This document shows positions 23,450 to 31,783 of a stretch of DNA of 64,000 bases, in pieces. Every line of letters begins with the position of its first letter. Within the stretch, counting starts at the first letter, position 1. Source of the stretch: DASZUK01 sp035547695 (lineage in GTDB: Bacteria > Actinomycetota > Acidimicrobiia > Acidimicrobiales > RAAP-2); assembly GCA_035547695.1 (NCBI GenBank), contig DASZUK010000008.1:62001-126000 (forward strand). The letters are read 5' to 3'. The notes beneath the pieces are model-generated. The model saw only the letters and a program-made list of their open reading frames with translations. It was not told where the DNA came from and made no database searches. A program made the position numbers and the translations under genes.

Positions 23450-25108
23450 GTGGCCGACGGACCCTGGGCGCAGCACCTGCCGGCCGGCGCCGTTTTCGAC
23501 CCCGCCGACCTGGTGGCCGGCGGCAGCCTGCCCCGGGTGTGGGCGGAGCGGTGGGCGGCGCACCCCGCCGAACCGGCCCTGTGCTTCGGCGGGGACTGGT
23601 GGACGGCGGGGGACCTCGACCGGGCCACGGCCGCCGCGGCGCGCCGGCTGGCCGCGCTCGGCCTCCGCGCCGGGGACCGCATGGTGTGGTCCACCACCAC
23701 CTCCGCCGGTGCCGTGGTGGCCTGCCTGGCCGCGCTGCGGCTGGGGGCGGTGGTGGTGCCGGCCAACGCGGCCTACACCCGGCGGGAGCTGGCCCACATC
23801 GTCGCCGACGTCCGGCCGGCGGTGGCCGTGGTGGACCGGCCGGAGCAGGCCGACTGGGTGGCCGCCGCCGGCACCGCCGAGCCGGTGGCCACGGTCTTCC
23901 CCTCGGATCTGGCCGGTCCCCCCGATCTGGCCGGTCCCGGTCCGGACGGGGCCGATGTGGCTGTCGCCGATCTGGACGGCCCCGGCCGATCCCCGGCTAC
24001 CGGCGGCGGGGGAGCCGCCCCGGTGCTGGACCGGCCAGGACTGGATCGATCAGACCCGGACGACCCGGCGCTGATCGTGTTCACCTCCGGCACCACCGGG
24101 GCGCCGAAGGGGGCGGTGCTGTCCCACGCCAACCTGCTGGCCGGGGTCCGGTCGGTGGCGCTGGCCTGGCGGTGGACGGCGGCCGACCGGCTGGTGCTGG
24201 GGCTGCCGCTGTTCCACGTCCACGGCCTCTGCATCGGCCTGTTCGGCACCCTGGCCGTCGGGGGCTCCGCGGTGGTGCTGGACCGGTTCTCGGCTGACGG
24301 GGTGCTGGACGCCGCGGCCGGCCAGGGCGGGACGCTGTTCTTCGGTGTGCCCACCATGTACCACCGGCTGGCCGACGGCGGCCGGGTGAAGGAGCTGGCC
24401 GGCCTGCGGTTGTGCGTGTCCGGGTCCGCCCCGCTGCCGGCGTCCCTGTGGGGCCGCATTCACGCTGACGCCGGGGTGGCCGTGGTCGAGCGGTACGGCA
24501 TGACCGAGACCCTGCTGACGGTGTCCAACCCCTACGACGGCGACCGCCGCCCCGGCACGGTGGGCCTGCCGCTTCCCGGTGTCGACGTCCGGGTGGACGC
24601 CGACGGTGCCCTGTGGGTACGGGGGCCGTCGGTGTTCGACGGCTACTGGGAACGGCCCGACGCCACCGCCGGAGCGTTCGACGGCGGCTGGTTCCGGACC
24701 GGGGACGTGGTGGAGGTGGACGCCGACGGCTACCTGGCCGTCCGCGGCCGGCAGTCCGACCTGATCATCAGCGGTGGCTACAACGTGTACCCGGCCGAGG
24801 TGGAGGACGTGCTGCTGGCCCACCCGGCGGTGGCCGAGGTGGCGGTGGCCGGGGTGCCGTCGGAGGAGTGGGGGGAGTCGGTGGAGGCCTGGGTGGTGCC
24901 CGCCGACCACTCGGCGCCGGGCACCCTGCCGGACGTCCCGATGGCCCCCTTGCCGGAGGCCCTGATGGCCCCCTTGCCGGAGGCCCTGATGGCGTATGCC
25001 GCCGACCACCTGGCCCCGTACAAGCGGCCCCGGCGGGTCCACCTGGTGGCGGCGCTGCCCCGGAACGCCATGGGCAAGGTGCAGCGGGGGGCCCTCGGCC
25101 GGGGGTAG
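23450..25108 (+). CDS. AMP-forming acyl-CoA synthetase/ligase
   Basis: A 552-residue class I adenylate-forming enzyme, which activates a carboxylic acid as acyl-AMP and transfers it to CoA. The P-loop motif is FTSGTTGAPKGAVLSHANL. The A5 motif is ERYGMTETLL. The hinge block is GWFRTGDVVEVDADGYLAVRGRQSDLIISGGYNVYP, broken here only for citation, with the conserved hinge Asp/Arg. The catalytic lysine is in NAMGKVQRG. The pattern is closest to malonyl-CoA/medium-chain acyl-CoA synthetases, but substrate is uncertain. Unusual inserts are an Asp/Gly/Pro-rich stretch at residues about 150-205 and a duplicated MAPLPEAL near residue 505. GTG 23450 is favoured by the -10 box; ATG 23441 is the alternative. 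Confidence 0.85.
   Translation: MADGPWAQHLPAGAVFDPADLVAGGSLPRVWAERWAAHPAEPALCFGGDWWTAGDLDRATAAAARRLAALGLRAGDRMVWSTTTSAGAVVACLAALRLGAVVVPANAAYTRRELAHIVADVRPAVAVVDRPEQADWVAAAGTAEPVATVFPSDLAGPPDLAGPGPDGADVAVADLDGPGRSPATGGGGAAPVLDRPGLDRSDPDDPALIVFTSGTTGAPKGAVLSHANLLAGVRSVALAWRWTAADRLVLGLPLFHVHGLCIGLFGTLAVGGSAVVLDRFSADGVLDAAAGQGGTLFFGVPTMYHRLADGGRVKELAGLRLCVSGSAPLPASLWGRIHADAGVAVVERYGMTETLLTVSNPYDGDRRPGTVGLPLPGVDVRVDADGALWVRGPSVFDGYWERPDATAGAFDGGWFRTGDVVEVDADGYLAVRGRQSDLIISGGYNVYPAEVEDVLLAHPAVAEVAVAGVPSEEWGESVEAWVVPADHSAPGTLPDVPMAPLPEALMAPLPEALMAYAADHLAPYKRPRRVHLVAALPRNAMGKVQRGALGRG
24943..24990. repeat. 24-bp in-frame tandem duplication inside the ligase gene
   Basis: Two copies of an eight-codon unit encoding MAPLPEAL lie between the hinge region and the C-terminal subdomain of the ligase. 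Confidence 0.8.
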
Positions 25109-25212
25109 GGACCCTTCAGCCAGGGGGGGGTAAGGGGGCCTCGGCCAGAAAGTAGGGAGCACTCGGCCAGGGTGGGCCGGTGGCGCCGAGGCGTGGAACC
25201 GGGCGGACCGCG

Positions 25213-25252
25213 GACGGCCCCGGGGGAAAATGGGGGATCCCCCGGGGCCGTC
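25213..25252. terminator. Very strong hairpin downstream of the ligase gene
   Basis: A perfect 15-bp stem (arms 25213-25227 and 25238-25252, GACGGCCCCGGGGGA and its complement) has a 10-base loop. The rest of 25109-25539 carries no supported gene. Confidence 0.7.
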
Positions 25253-25449
25253 GCGGCCCGCCCCGCTGTGCGCCCCGTCACCGGAAGCACAGAACCGCCG
25301 CCCGGCCTTGACCGACGTGGGTGCTCACCGCCGGCGCCCTCCACTCGCCGTTGCACCCACTGCTCATTGCCTTCGGTGACCAGTGTCGTTCAGGTACCGA
25401 TCCGATTCCCGAACGGCACGGTCAACGGCAACATCATGCCTGTTGACAC

Positions 25450-25483
25450 CTGCAAATTGCAAGCGAAGTTGCCGTATTTGCAG
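25450..25483. promoter_or_regulatory. Candidate operator/promoter of the XRE regulator gene
   Basis: Inverted repeat CTGCAAAT (25450-25457) and ATTTGCAG (25476-25483), 18 bases apart, just after a TTGACA hexamer (25443-25448). It is unusually AT-rich here and lies upstream of the regulator, suggesting autoregulation. Confidence 0.45.
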
Positions 25484-25525
25484 TTGCCGGATCGTCTATG
25501 CGTGCCGGTTCGTCCCATCGGGATC

Positions 25526-25531
25526 TACTCT
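25526..25531 (+). promoter_or_regulatory. -10 box of the XRE regulator gene (leaderless)
   Basis: TACTCT, eight bases before ATG 25540. Confidence 0.45.
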
Positions 25532-25539
25532 CCGACACG

Positions 25540-26019
25540 ATGTCGCCACGCGGGAGGCGTCCCACACCGACGGAGGTCCTCGGTGCCCGAGTGCGGGCCC
25601 GCCGTGAAGCGTTGGGCTGGTTCCAGGCCGATCTGGCCAAGGCGGCTAGGACCCACAACACGTACATCTCCCGGCTCGAGTCCGGCAAGGTCAATCCCAG
25701 CCTGGACGTCATCGTCGAGGTGGCCTTCGCCCTCGGCCTCAACGTCGCCACATTGACCGCCGACCTGTTGCCCAGGGAGCGCCGCCGGCGCCGGCGGGGC
25801 AACCGTCCTGGTCAGGCTGGTCCGGACGCCGACGCCCCGGCGGGGTCCCCGGCGCCCGGGTCGGCAGCACCGCCGGCACCTGACGAACCGTCGGCATCCG
25901 AAGGGTTGCGGGCGGTGGGCGGCATGGGGTGGACCAACCAGGTGCCCGGGGACTGGTCGCCCGGTGACTGGTCGCCCGGGGACGGATTGCCCCGTGGCGG
26001 GTACGCAGGCGGCGGCTGA
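25540..26019 (+). CDS. XRE-family helix-turn-helix regulator
   Basis: A 159-residue DNA-binding protein. Residues about 10-72 form a Cro/CI-type helix-turn-helix (LGARVRARREALGWFQADLAKAA, then NTYISRLESGKVNPSL and VIVEVAFALGLN). A basic patch RERRRRRRGNR follows, and the last 80 residues are a disordered Pro/Ala/Gly tail with repeats of the five-residue unit PGDWS. No sensor domain is visible. ATG 25540 is eight bases after a -10 box; an in-frame ATG at 25498 lies upstream of that box. It heads the islet of secreted proteins at 26-30 kb and may control them or itself through the inverted repeat upstream. Confidence 0.8.
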   Translation: MSPRGRRPTPTEVLGARVRARREALGWFQADLAKAARTHNTYISRLESGKVNPSLDVIVEVAFALGLNVATLTADLLPRERRRRRRGNRPGQAGPDADAPAGSPAPGSAAPPAPDEPSASEGLRAVGGMGWTNQVPGDWSPGDWSPGDGLPRGGYAGGG

Positions 26020-26227
26020 GCCGGCGGGTCGCGCCGAAAACGGGCTTCTTGCTACCTATGGGTGGATGTAAAGTCAGATTTTCTCAAATAATTTCACGAA
26101 ATCCTGTCACGTTTTGCTTCTTCGTTCGTTAAGATGCCGGCGGACTGAGGGGAGTCCCTCGGCGGATGCAAGGGCGTGAGGGGAATGGACAATGCCCATT
26201 TCCCTTTTGGCGGGAGGGGGAAGTCCT

Positions 26228-27082
26228 GTGCGGGTGTTCGTTAAGGCCGTAATTCCGGCCGTCGGTGTGCTATCTGTTGCGGTCGGGGGGCTACCGGCGA
26301 TGACCGCCGGGGCGGCCACCCAGAACTGGTCGACATTCCGGCAGTCGGCGCTGGCCGCGGTCAGCACGTATCGCGGGAGCGGGGCGGTGACCATCGTCGA
26401 GACCCCCAGCTCGGTCAGCACGTCGACAGTGACCACCGCCGACGGCGTCATCTCGGTGGCCCAGCAGTCCTTCGTGGCCACCGACGACGCCGGCACCGTC
26501 GACGTCAACGTCACCCTGCTCGGCGGCCGCCAGTTGGTGGTCAGCGAGGTCGATCCCGGCGCCAACTACCGCGGGGCCGCTCTGGTGCTGCGACCCGGTA
26601 CGTCCTCCATCTCCGGCGCCTACGCCCTGCCCGGCACCGGCCATGCCGCCGCCGACGCCACCACGGCCAGCCTGGTGCGCCCGATCCACCATCGGCATGG
26701 TGGCATCGTTGCGTCGGGCGCGGTGGCCCACAACAGCCGCGGGGCGACGGCCCGACTGGTCACAATCGGTGGCTGCCGCGCCACACCCGCCGCCCCGACG
26801 GTCATCGGCTCCACATTCGGCCCGCTGATCGACGGCGCCGGCGTCATCCGCTGTTCGATCGGTGAGTCGCTGGCCCAGATCGTGTCGATCTACGAGGGCG
26901 GCACCCACGTGGGCAGCACGGCCACAGGCAGCGGTGCCGGCACGCTCTTGATCGTGAACTCCTACGCCCCCTGCACGACCATCGGGGGGACCAACTCCTT
27001 CCACACGGCCGAGCTTTGGAGCGTCAACGGGACCCTCCAGGGCGGGGCAACATCGAGTTCAGCCAACCTCCAATGTGCGTGA
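26228..27082 (+). CDS. Secreted protein of unknown function
   Basis: A 284-residue protein with a signal peptide: VRVFVKAVIPAVGVLSVAVGG and a likely cleavage after TAGAA near residue 30. The mature part is rich in Ser, Thr, Gly, Ala and Val with beta-strand character. It has four cysteines (GGCRAT, IRCSIG, YAPCTT and the C-terminal LQCA) that could form two disulphides. No family was recognised. GTG 26228 has a ribosome site of the GGGAGGGGG type. The upstream 26020-26227 is clearly AT-rich for this genome (stretches such as AAATAATTTCAC) and probably holds the promoter, with a possible TAAGAT -10 box near 26132. Confidence 0.7.
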   Translation: MRVFVKAVIPAVGVLSVAVGGLPAMTAGAATQNWSTFRQSALAAVSTYRGSGAVTIVETPSSVSTSTVTTADGVISVAQQSFVATDDAGTVDVNVTLLGGRQLVVSEVDPGANYRGAALVLRPGTSSISGAYALPGTGHAAADATTASLVRPIHHRHGGIVASGAVAHNSRGATARLVTIGGCRATPAAPTVIGSTFGPLIDGAGVIRCSIGESLAQIVSIYEGGTHVGSTATGSGAGTLLIVNSYAPCTTIGGTNSFHTAELWSVNGTLQGGATSSSANLQCA

Positions 27083-27223
27083 CGAAAAAGTGGACTTTCG
27101 TCTGATTCTGTGAGAAGTTGTAGCCTCTGAGATGCGCATCGGTTGACGAGGAGCACCTGTAGTAGGACCGGTCCCCAATAGCAAGGGCGGTGCCGGCGTG
27201 ACGACCGGATTGGGGGATCTGCG

Positions 27224-28987
27224 TTGACCGAAGGGCCGTCGGACGAAGGGGGGTCCCACCTCGGCACTGCGTTCTCGGCCTACGTCGACACTCCCAGCGC
27301 GGCCACCGAAGCGGTGCTCCTGGCTACGGCTCCCGGGGAGTTCGGCGTCTGGCTGCGTGACGTCGGTGACGCCTGCCAGGAGTGGCCCGACTCGGCCTGG
27401 CGGTTGTCTGCCCCGTCGGACGCCCAGTGGGCCCGGGCCACGTGGCTCCGAACCGGCGAGCCGGGTCCACCCCGGTTCGGGGAACCGTTGGACGAGGGGG
27501 CCCAGGTCGCCCTGGCGGCATTCGCGGCAGATCCCGGGAATGAAGCCCGGGACGCGGTGTGCCGGGCCGTGCCGATCGGCGCCTGGCAGTGGTACGCCGA
27601 CTTCTGCGAGGCCTACCGGGAGCTGCCGGGTTCGGCCTGGGGGCCGGCGCTCCGGCCGGTGGAGTTGGAACCGGCCCCGGTGACCGATGCGCCTCAGGTG
27701 CGCCGCCGGCAGTGGGCGCTCCCTCGCCCGCGCCTCGTCGTGCCCTCGCTGGCCGCAGCCGTGGCGGCGGTCGTCGCCTGCCTTGTGCTTGTCTTTGGTG
27801 GGTCGACCATGCCGCCGGCTCAGGTGAAGGGAACTCCGGTGGTCTGGCGGCTGGCCGGATTCATCAACGACGTGACATGGCGGATCGGTGGAGCTCCGGG
27901 GACGAGTACCGCCGATGTCGTCTGTCCGGTTGCTTCGACGTGCTACGCCAATCAGCCGTCGGCAGCCGGTGGAAGTGGCGTGGTGATGAGAAGTGACGAT
28001 GGCGGTGCGACGTGGCGGCCCCGACCCCTACCCGACGGGTGGCGGACGACCTCGCCCTTGGCGTGTGCGGGGGTTGAGCGGTGCCTGGTGGGCGCCCATT
28101 TCGAGACAGGGTCAACCCCGGGGGAGGTAAGGGACGCAGCAGTCCTGGCCACCATCGACGGAGGAGCGAACTGGTCGGTCGGGCCATTGATTCCCGGGGT
28201 GGCAGACGTCGTGCAGATCGCGTGCAGTTCGTCCGACGAATGCGTCGGGGTCGGCTACGGACCGCCGGCACCGACAGGCGGGACTACGACAGCGTTGGCC
28301 GTCGTGACCGCAGACGGCGGTGTCTCTTGGGCGGTCGTTGGCTTTCCGGGGCCATTCGTGGCGTCCGATGCCGGTTTGTCTTGCACTGCCCCAAGATCGT
28401 GCGTCGTGGTGGGCGCTTCAAGTTTTGCTGCGCTGGCCTCCGGTGGTGCTGAAGCGACGGCAGCGGCGCTCTACAGCGTCGATGGAGGCCGCACTTGGCA
28501 TCCGGCGGCCATGCCGTCGACATTGGCCCGGCTACAGGCCGTGGCCTGCGGCGCAGCGAACCACTGCGTCGCTGTCGGCAACCCTCCCTCGGCGGTCGCC
28601 TCTCCGGGCGGGAGATTCGGCGCGACCGAGAGTTTGGTGAGTGTCAACGGTGGGCAGTCCTGGGCGATCCGTGGAGCGATCACGGGCAGCTCAGTGACAG
28701 TGACAGGGCTGTCGTGCCCATCGGCCCAAGACTGCTGGGCTGTCGGCGTCCTGCCCGGGAAGGCCCAGGGAGCTGTCGAGGCCACCCGTGATGGCGGGGC
28801 GACCTGGAGCTCGGTCGCCCTTTCCTCGTCCCCGGACAAAGGGCAAACGGCGAGCGGCCCAACAGTGCTGCAGATCCAGGGCGTATCGTCGGTCTCCTGC
28901 CCGCCGTCCGGGCCGTGCACGGCGCTCGGGCTGCAAGGCGGCGTCGGCGCCGACCAGCAGTTGGTCCTGCGCGGTGGCGGCATCTGA
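27224..28987 (+). CDS. Membrane-anchored Asp-box (BNR/Ycf48-like) beta-propeller protein
   Basis: A 587-residue protein in three parts. Residues 1-165 are cytoplasmic, with repeated aromatic motifs (EWPDSAWRLSAPSDAQW, then ELPGSAW). A hydrophobic helix at about 170-190 spans the membrane. The exported remainder contains at least five Asp-box motifs (SDDGGATW, TIDGGANW, TADGGVSW, SVDGGRTW, TRDGGATW), with Cys pairs regularly spaced in the other strand of each blade (VVCPVASTCY, LACAGVERCL, IACSSSDECV, LSCTAPRSCV). This pattern suggests a disulphide-stapled beta-propeller. The start is TTG 27224 after GGGGGAT. Ligand and role are unknown. It converges on the repeat protein gene 29 bases away. 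Confidence 0.75.
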   Translation: MTEGPSDEGGSHLGTAFSAYVDTPSAATEAVLLATAPGEFGVWLRDVGDACQEWPDSAWRLSAPSDAQWARATWLRTGEPGPPRFGEPLDEGAQVALAAFAADPGNEARDAVCRAVPIGAWQWYADFCEAYRELPGSAWGPALRPVELEPAPVTDAPQVRRRQWALPRPRLVVPSLAAAVAAVVACLVLVFGGSTMPPAQVKGTPVVWRLAGFINDVTWRIGGAPGTSTADVVCPVASTCYANQPSAAGGSGVVMRSDDGGATWRPRPLPDGWRTTSPLACAGVERCLVGAHFETGSTPGEVRDAAVLATIDGGANWSVGPLIPGVADVVQIACSSSDECVGVGYGPPAPTGGTTTALAVVTADGGVSWAVVGFPGPFVASDAGLSCTAPRSCVVVGASSFAALASGGAEATAAALYSVDGGRTWHPAAMPSTLARLQAVACGAANHCVAVGNPPSAVASPGGRFGATESLVSVNGGQSWAIRGAITGSSVTVTGLSCPSAQDCWAVGVLPGKAQGAVEATRDGGATWSSVALSSSPDKGQTASGPTVLQIQGVSSVSCPPSGPCTALGLQGGVGADQQLVLRGGGI

Positions 28988-29016
28988 TACTGGCCGGCGA
29001 GCAGTGGGAGCACTGC

Positions 29017-30183
29017 TTACAAAGTGGGAGCCCCACCGAAGGGGTACACGTGCCCCGCATTGGTCATGATCCAGTAGCCGCCGTTCCCATACGGAGCGAT
29101 GCCGTCGACCGGGTTCGCCGGAGGACTGGCTCCGAGGCTGCCCGCAAAGGGCAAGTTGAACGAGAAGACACCGCCATCGGCGGCGACGAACCGGTAGCCG
29201 GAGCCGTCCGGGGCTGCCTCGATGGCGGTGATCGGCTTCTGGAGGACCAGGTCACCGGTGCTGCCGTAGAAGGGAGCGTTGAAGGCGAAGACCCCGCCAT
29301 CGGACGCCACGAGCCAGTAGCCGCCGGTCGCCCGATCGGAGGCCATACCGACGATCGGCTTGTTGAGCGGCTGGCCTCCCATGGAGCCGTAGAATTGGGC
29401 ATCGCCAAAGGCAAAGAGGCCCCCATCAGACGCCACGAGCCAGTAACCCTGGCCATCCGGCGTGGGTGCCATACCGACGATCGGCTTGTTAAGCGGCTGG
29501 CCTCCCATGGAGCCGTAGAATTGGGCATCGCCAAAGGCGAACACCCCACCATCGGAGGCGACCATCCAGTAGCCGTGGTTGTCCGCAGTGGGCGCGACGC
29601 CGACGATGGGATCGTTGAGACGATCGCGATTCGGGTCACCTGCATACAACAGGGGACCTTTGGCCGTCACCACGCCTCGGCTGGTGACGGCCACGTAGCC
29701 GGTCTCTGTGGCAGTCGAAGCGATGGCAGTGAAGTACGGAGTGGGAGGTGTGCAGGCCGGGATGGCGAACGTCCCAATGGTTGTACCGATCTCGCCGCCG
29801 CCCACTTTGAACCATGTCAGCTTCACCCTGAGGGAGCCCGGCCCGAAGTTGCCGACAGGCCCGGAGACGGTGGTTCCGGCTGACGGCACAGTGATGCCGT
29901 CCTGGCCTGTGCCGCGCGGTGTCCCCCACACGGACGTCCCAGCAATGGTCTGACCATACGACCAGCGATAGGAGTACCCGAATGTGCCGGCAGGAAATCC
30001 GGTGAACGTGACGGTTATGGCATCGCCTCCGAACGCGGAGCAGCCCGCATCGACGAGCGAAACCGACTCCTTGCTCGTTGCACCGGCTGGAAGGCTGCCG
30101 GCAAGGATGCTCGCTTCACCGGCCATTCCCACCAGCAGGACAAGGGCCGATAGCTTGCGTCCCCACCGTCGACGGCGTCTCAT
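29017..30183 (-). CDS. Secreted protein with GYW(L/M)VASDGGVFAF repeats
   Basis: A 388-residue exported protein. It has an arginine-rich signal peptide (MRRRRRWGRKLSALVLLVGMAG) cleaved near SLPAGATS, then an Ig-like beta region to about residue 160. Five repeats of about 42 residues follow, with the core GYWLVASDGGVFAFGDAQFYGSMG and the connector KPIVGMAPT. Repeats of this type are common in secreted proteins of Acidimicrobiia-like actinobacteria; I know of no established function, and a beta-propeller is the likely fold. ATG 30183 has a ribosome site, AGAGGGAG. Two repeats are nearly identical at DNA level. It belongs to the 26-30 kb surface-protein islet. Confidence 0.75.
   Translation of the reverse strand: MRRRRRWGRKLSALVLLVGMAGEASILAGSLPAGATSKESVSLVDAGCSAFGGDAITVTFTGFPAGTFGYSYRWSYGQTIAGTSVWGTPRGTGQDGITVPSAGTTVSGPVGNFGPGSLRVKLTWFKVGGGEIGTTIGTFAIPACTPPTPYFTAIASTATETGYVAVTSRGVVTAKGPLLYAGDPNRDRLNDPIVGVAPTADNHGYWMVASDGGVFAFGDAQFYGSMGGQPLNKPIVGMAPTPDGQGYWLVASDGGLFAFGDAQFYGSMGGQPLNKPIVGMASDRATGGYWLVASDGGVFAFNAPFYGSTGDLVLQKPITAIEAAPDGSGYRFVAADGGVFSFNLPFAGSLGASPPANPVDGIAPYGNGGYWIMTNAGHVYPFGGAPTL
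29342..29538. repeat. Recent internal duplication within the repeat-protein gene
   Basis: Blocks 29342-29412 and 29468-29538 (71 bases, offset 126 bases or 42 codons) differ at one position (29365 G versus 29491 A), far closer than the other repeats in the gene. Confidence 0.8.
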
Positions 30184-30348
30184 GGCTCCCTCTTTCTATT
30201 GTGAAATTACTCGCCGGGCAATTTGAAGAAGACCGTCCAGAGGTGGGCGGTTACGATCCGCCCCCGAGCGTCGTGCCAATGAGCTGTCCGTTGCCACCGA
30301 AGCGTGGTCCGAACTGCGCCGGCCGGCGCTGCGTCAACGACGGGCCGG

Positions 30349-30354
30349 TAGCGT
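30349..30354 (+). promoter_or_regulatory. -10 box of the RpiB gene (leaderless)
   Basis: TAGCGT, seven bases before GTG 30362. Confidence 0.5.
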
Positions 30355-30361
30355 CGGTCCG

Positions 30362-30778
30362 GTGAACGTGGCCTTCGGCACCGACGAGCGCACCCCGTTG
30401 ACCGACGCCGTGGTGGCCTGGCTGCGGGACCACGGTCACCGGGTGACGGTGGTCGCCGACGGCATCGACTGGCCCGATGCCGGCCGGGCGGTGGGGGAGG
30501 CGGTGGCCGGCCGGCGGGCCGACCGGGGGGTGGTGACCTGCACCACCGGCACCGGGGTGTCCATCGCCGCCAACAAGGTCCCCGGGGTCCGGGCCGCTCT
30601 GTGCACCGACGCCTGGACCGCCGCCGGGGCAAGGCGGTGGAACGACGCCAACGTCCTCGCCTTCGGCCTCCGCCTCACCACCGAAGCGCTGGCCGCGGAG
30701 ATGCTGGACGCCTTCTTCGGCACCGGTGCCGACCCGGCCGAAGCGGCGTCGGTGGCCAGGGTGGAGCCGGACCGCTGA
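30362..30778 (+). CDS. RpiB/LacAB-family sugar-phosphate isomerase
   Basis: A 138-residue protein of the RpiB/LacA/LacB family, which interconverts ribose-5-phosphate and ribulose-5-phosphate or related sugars. It keeps the VVTCTTGTGVSIAANKVPGVRAALC block; the cysteine and the TGTG/S loop match the catalytic base and anion-binding loop of RpiB. WNDANVLAFGLRLTTEALA matches the family's ARRHNDANVLALG motif. The N-terminus (MNVAFGTDERTPL) lacks the usual GSDHAG sequence, so it is a divergent member and its exact sugar is uncertain. GTG 30362 is leaderless. RNase HII lies downstream on the same strand. Confidence 0.82.
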   Translation: MNVAFGTDERTPLTDAVVAWLRDHGHRVTVVADGIDWPDAGRAVGEAVAGRRADRGVVTCTTGTGVSIAANKVPGVRAALCTDAWTAAGARRWNDANVLAFGLRLTTEALAAEMLDAFFGTGADPAEAASVARVEPDR

Positions 30779-30901
30779 GGGCCACCGACCGGCGGCCGGC
30801 ACCCCTCGGCCGTGGCCGCCTTCGCCGCTGCCGCCTTCGCCGCCGCCGTTCCCGTGGAGCGACGGTACTGCGGTTCCCCGTCGCCGGCCGGAGGGCCGCG
30901 G

Positions 30902-30907
30902 TACCGT
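30902..30907 (+). promoter_or_regulatory. -10 box of rnhB (leaderless)
   Basis: TACCGT, six bases before GTG 30914. Confidence 0.5.
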
Positions 30908-30913
30908 GACCGG

Positions 30914-31678
30914 GTGGCGACGACCCTGGCTCCTCCGGCGACCGGACGGCCCGGCCTGGACCAGGAACGGCGGTTGTGGCGGGCCGGCCACCGGTGGGTG
31001 GCCGGGCTGGACGAGGTCGGCCGGGGGGCCTGGGCCGGGCCGGTCAGCGTCGGGGTGGCCGTGGTCCGTCCCGGCACCACCATCCGGTCGCTGCCGCCGT
31101 GGCTGCGGGACTCCAAGCTGCTGGCCGAGGACCGCCGGGAGTCGGTGTTCGGGGACATCGCCGCCTGGTGCGTCGACGGCGCCGTCGGCCACGCCACCGC
31201 GGCCGAGTGCGACCGGTGGGGCATGACGGCCGCCCTGCGGCTGGCCGCCTACCGGGCCCTGGCCGGGCTGGAGATCGCTCCCGACGCCGTCCTGGTCGAC
31301 GGCCCCCACGACCTGCTGCGGGCCCGAACGCCGCGGCCCGGCGACGACCCGGAGGTGGCCGGCCAGCAGGCCCTGCCCGGTCTCGGCCGGTTCCCGATCC
31401 TCGGTGACGACGACCTGCCGGCCGTCCGGCCGCCCGGCACCGTGGTCCCGGTGGTCGACGGCGACGCCTACTGCGCGTCGGTGGCGGCCGCATCGGTGTT
31501 GGCCAAGGTGGTCCGGGACCGGCTGATGCGGGAGGAGGCCGACCACTTCCCGGCGTACGCCTTCGACCGCAACAAGGGCTACCCCTCCCAGGTGCACCAG
31601 GCCGCCCTCCGCGGCTACGGCCTGTCCGCCATCCACCGCCGTAGCTGGGCCTTCGTCACCGACCTGCCCTGGCGCTGA
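30914..31678 (+). CDS. rnhB: Ribonuclease HII
   Basis: RNase HII cuts RNA in RNA-DNA hybrids and removes single ribonucleotides from DNA. The 254-residue protein has the active-site motif VAGLDEVGRGAWAGP (Asp-Glu pair plus the GRG loop), the DSKLL motif, VLVDGPHDLL with the third acidic residue, and DGDAYCASVAAASVLAKVVRDRLM. It also has the C-terminal YAFDRNKGYPSQVHQAAL. An insert of about 35 residues with Pro/Asp-rich sequence (RPGDDPEVAGQQALPG...) sits between the third and fourth motifs and makes it longer than typical. GTG 30914 is chosen for the -10 box six bases upstream; the frame is open further up but without family similarity. Confidence 0.92.
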   Translation: MATTLAPPATGRPGLDQERRLWRAGHRWVAGLDEVGRGAWAGPVSVGVAVVRPGTTIRSLPPWLRDSKLLAEDRRESVFGDIAAWCVDGAVGHATAAECDRWGMTAALRLAAYRALAGLEIAPDAVLVDGPHDLLRARTPRPGDDPEVAGQQALPGLGRFPILGDDDLPAVRPPGTVVPVVDGDAYCASVAAASVLAKVVRDRLMREEADHFPAYAFDRNKGYPSQVHQAALRGYGLSAIHRRSWAFVTDLPWR

Positions 31679-31783
31679 TCCTCGCCGTTGCCGGCCCACC
31701 GCGGTCCTTTCGGGCCCCTTGGGCCGCCGCCGCACCGCCCGACGGCAGCGAAATTTCGGCCCGACAGTTTCCATCCTCAACCG

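Noticed and set aside
23311..23766. A 152-residue N-terminal extension of the alpha-mannosidase
   Set aside because: The translation is repetitive and arginine-rich and runs antisense into the ligase gene; the GH38 fold starts at MSPRRVAIVPHTHWD.
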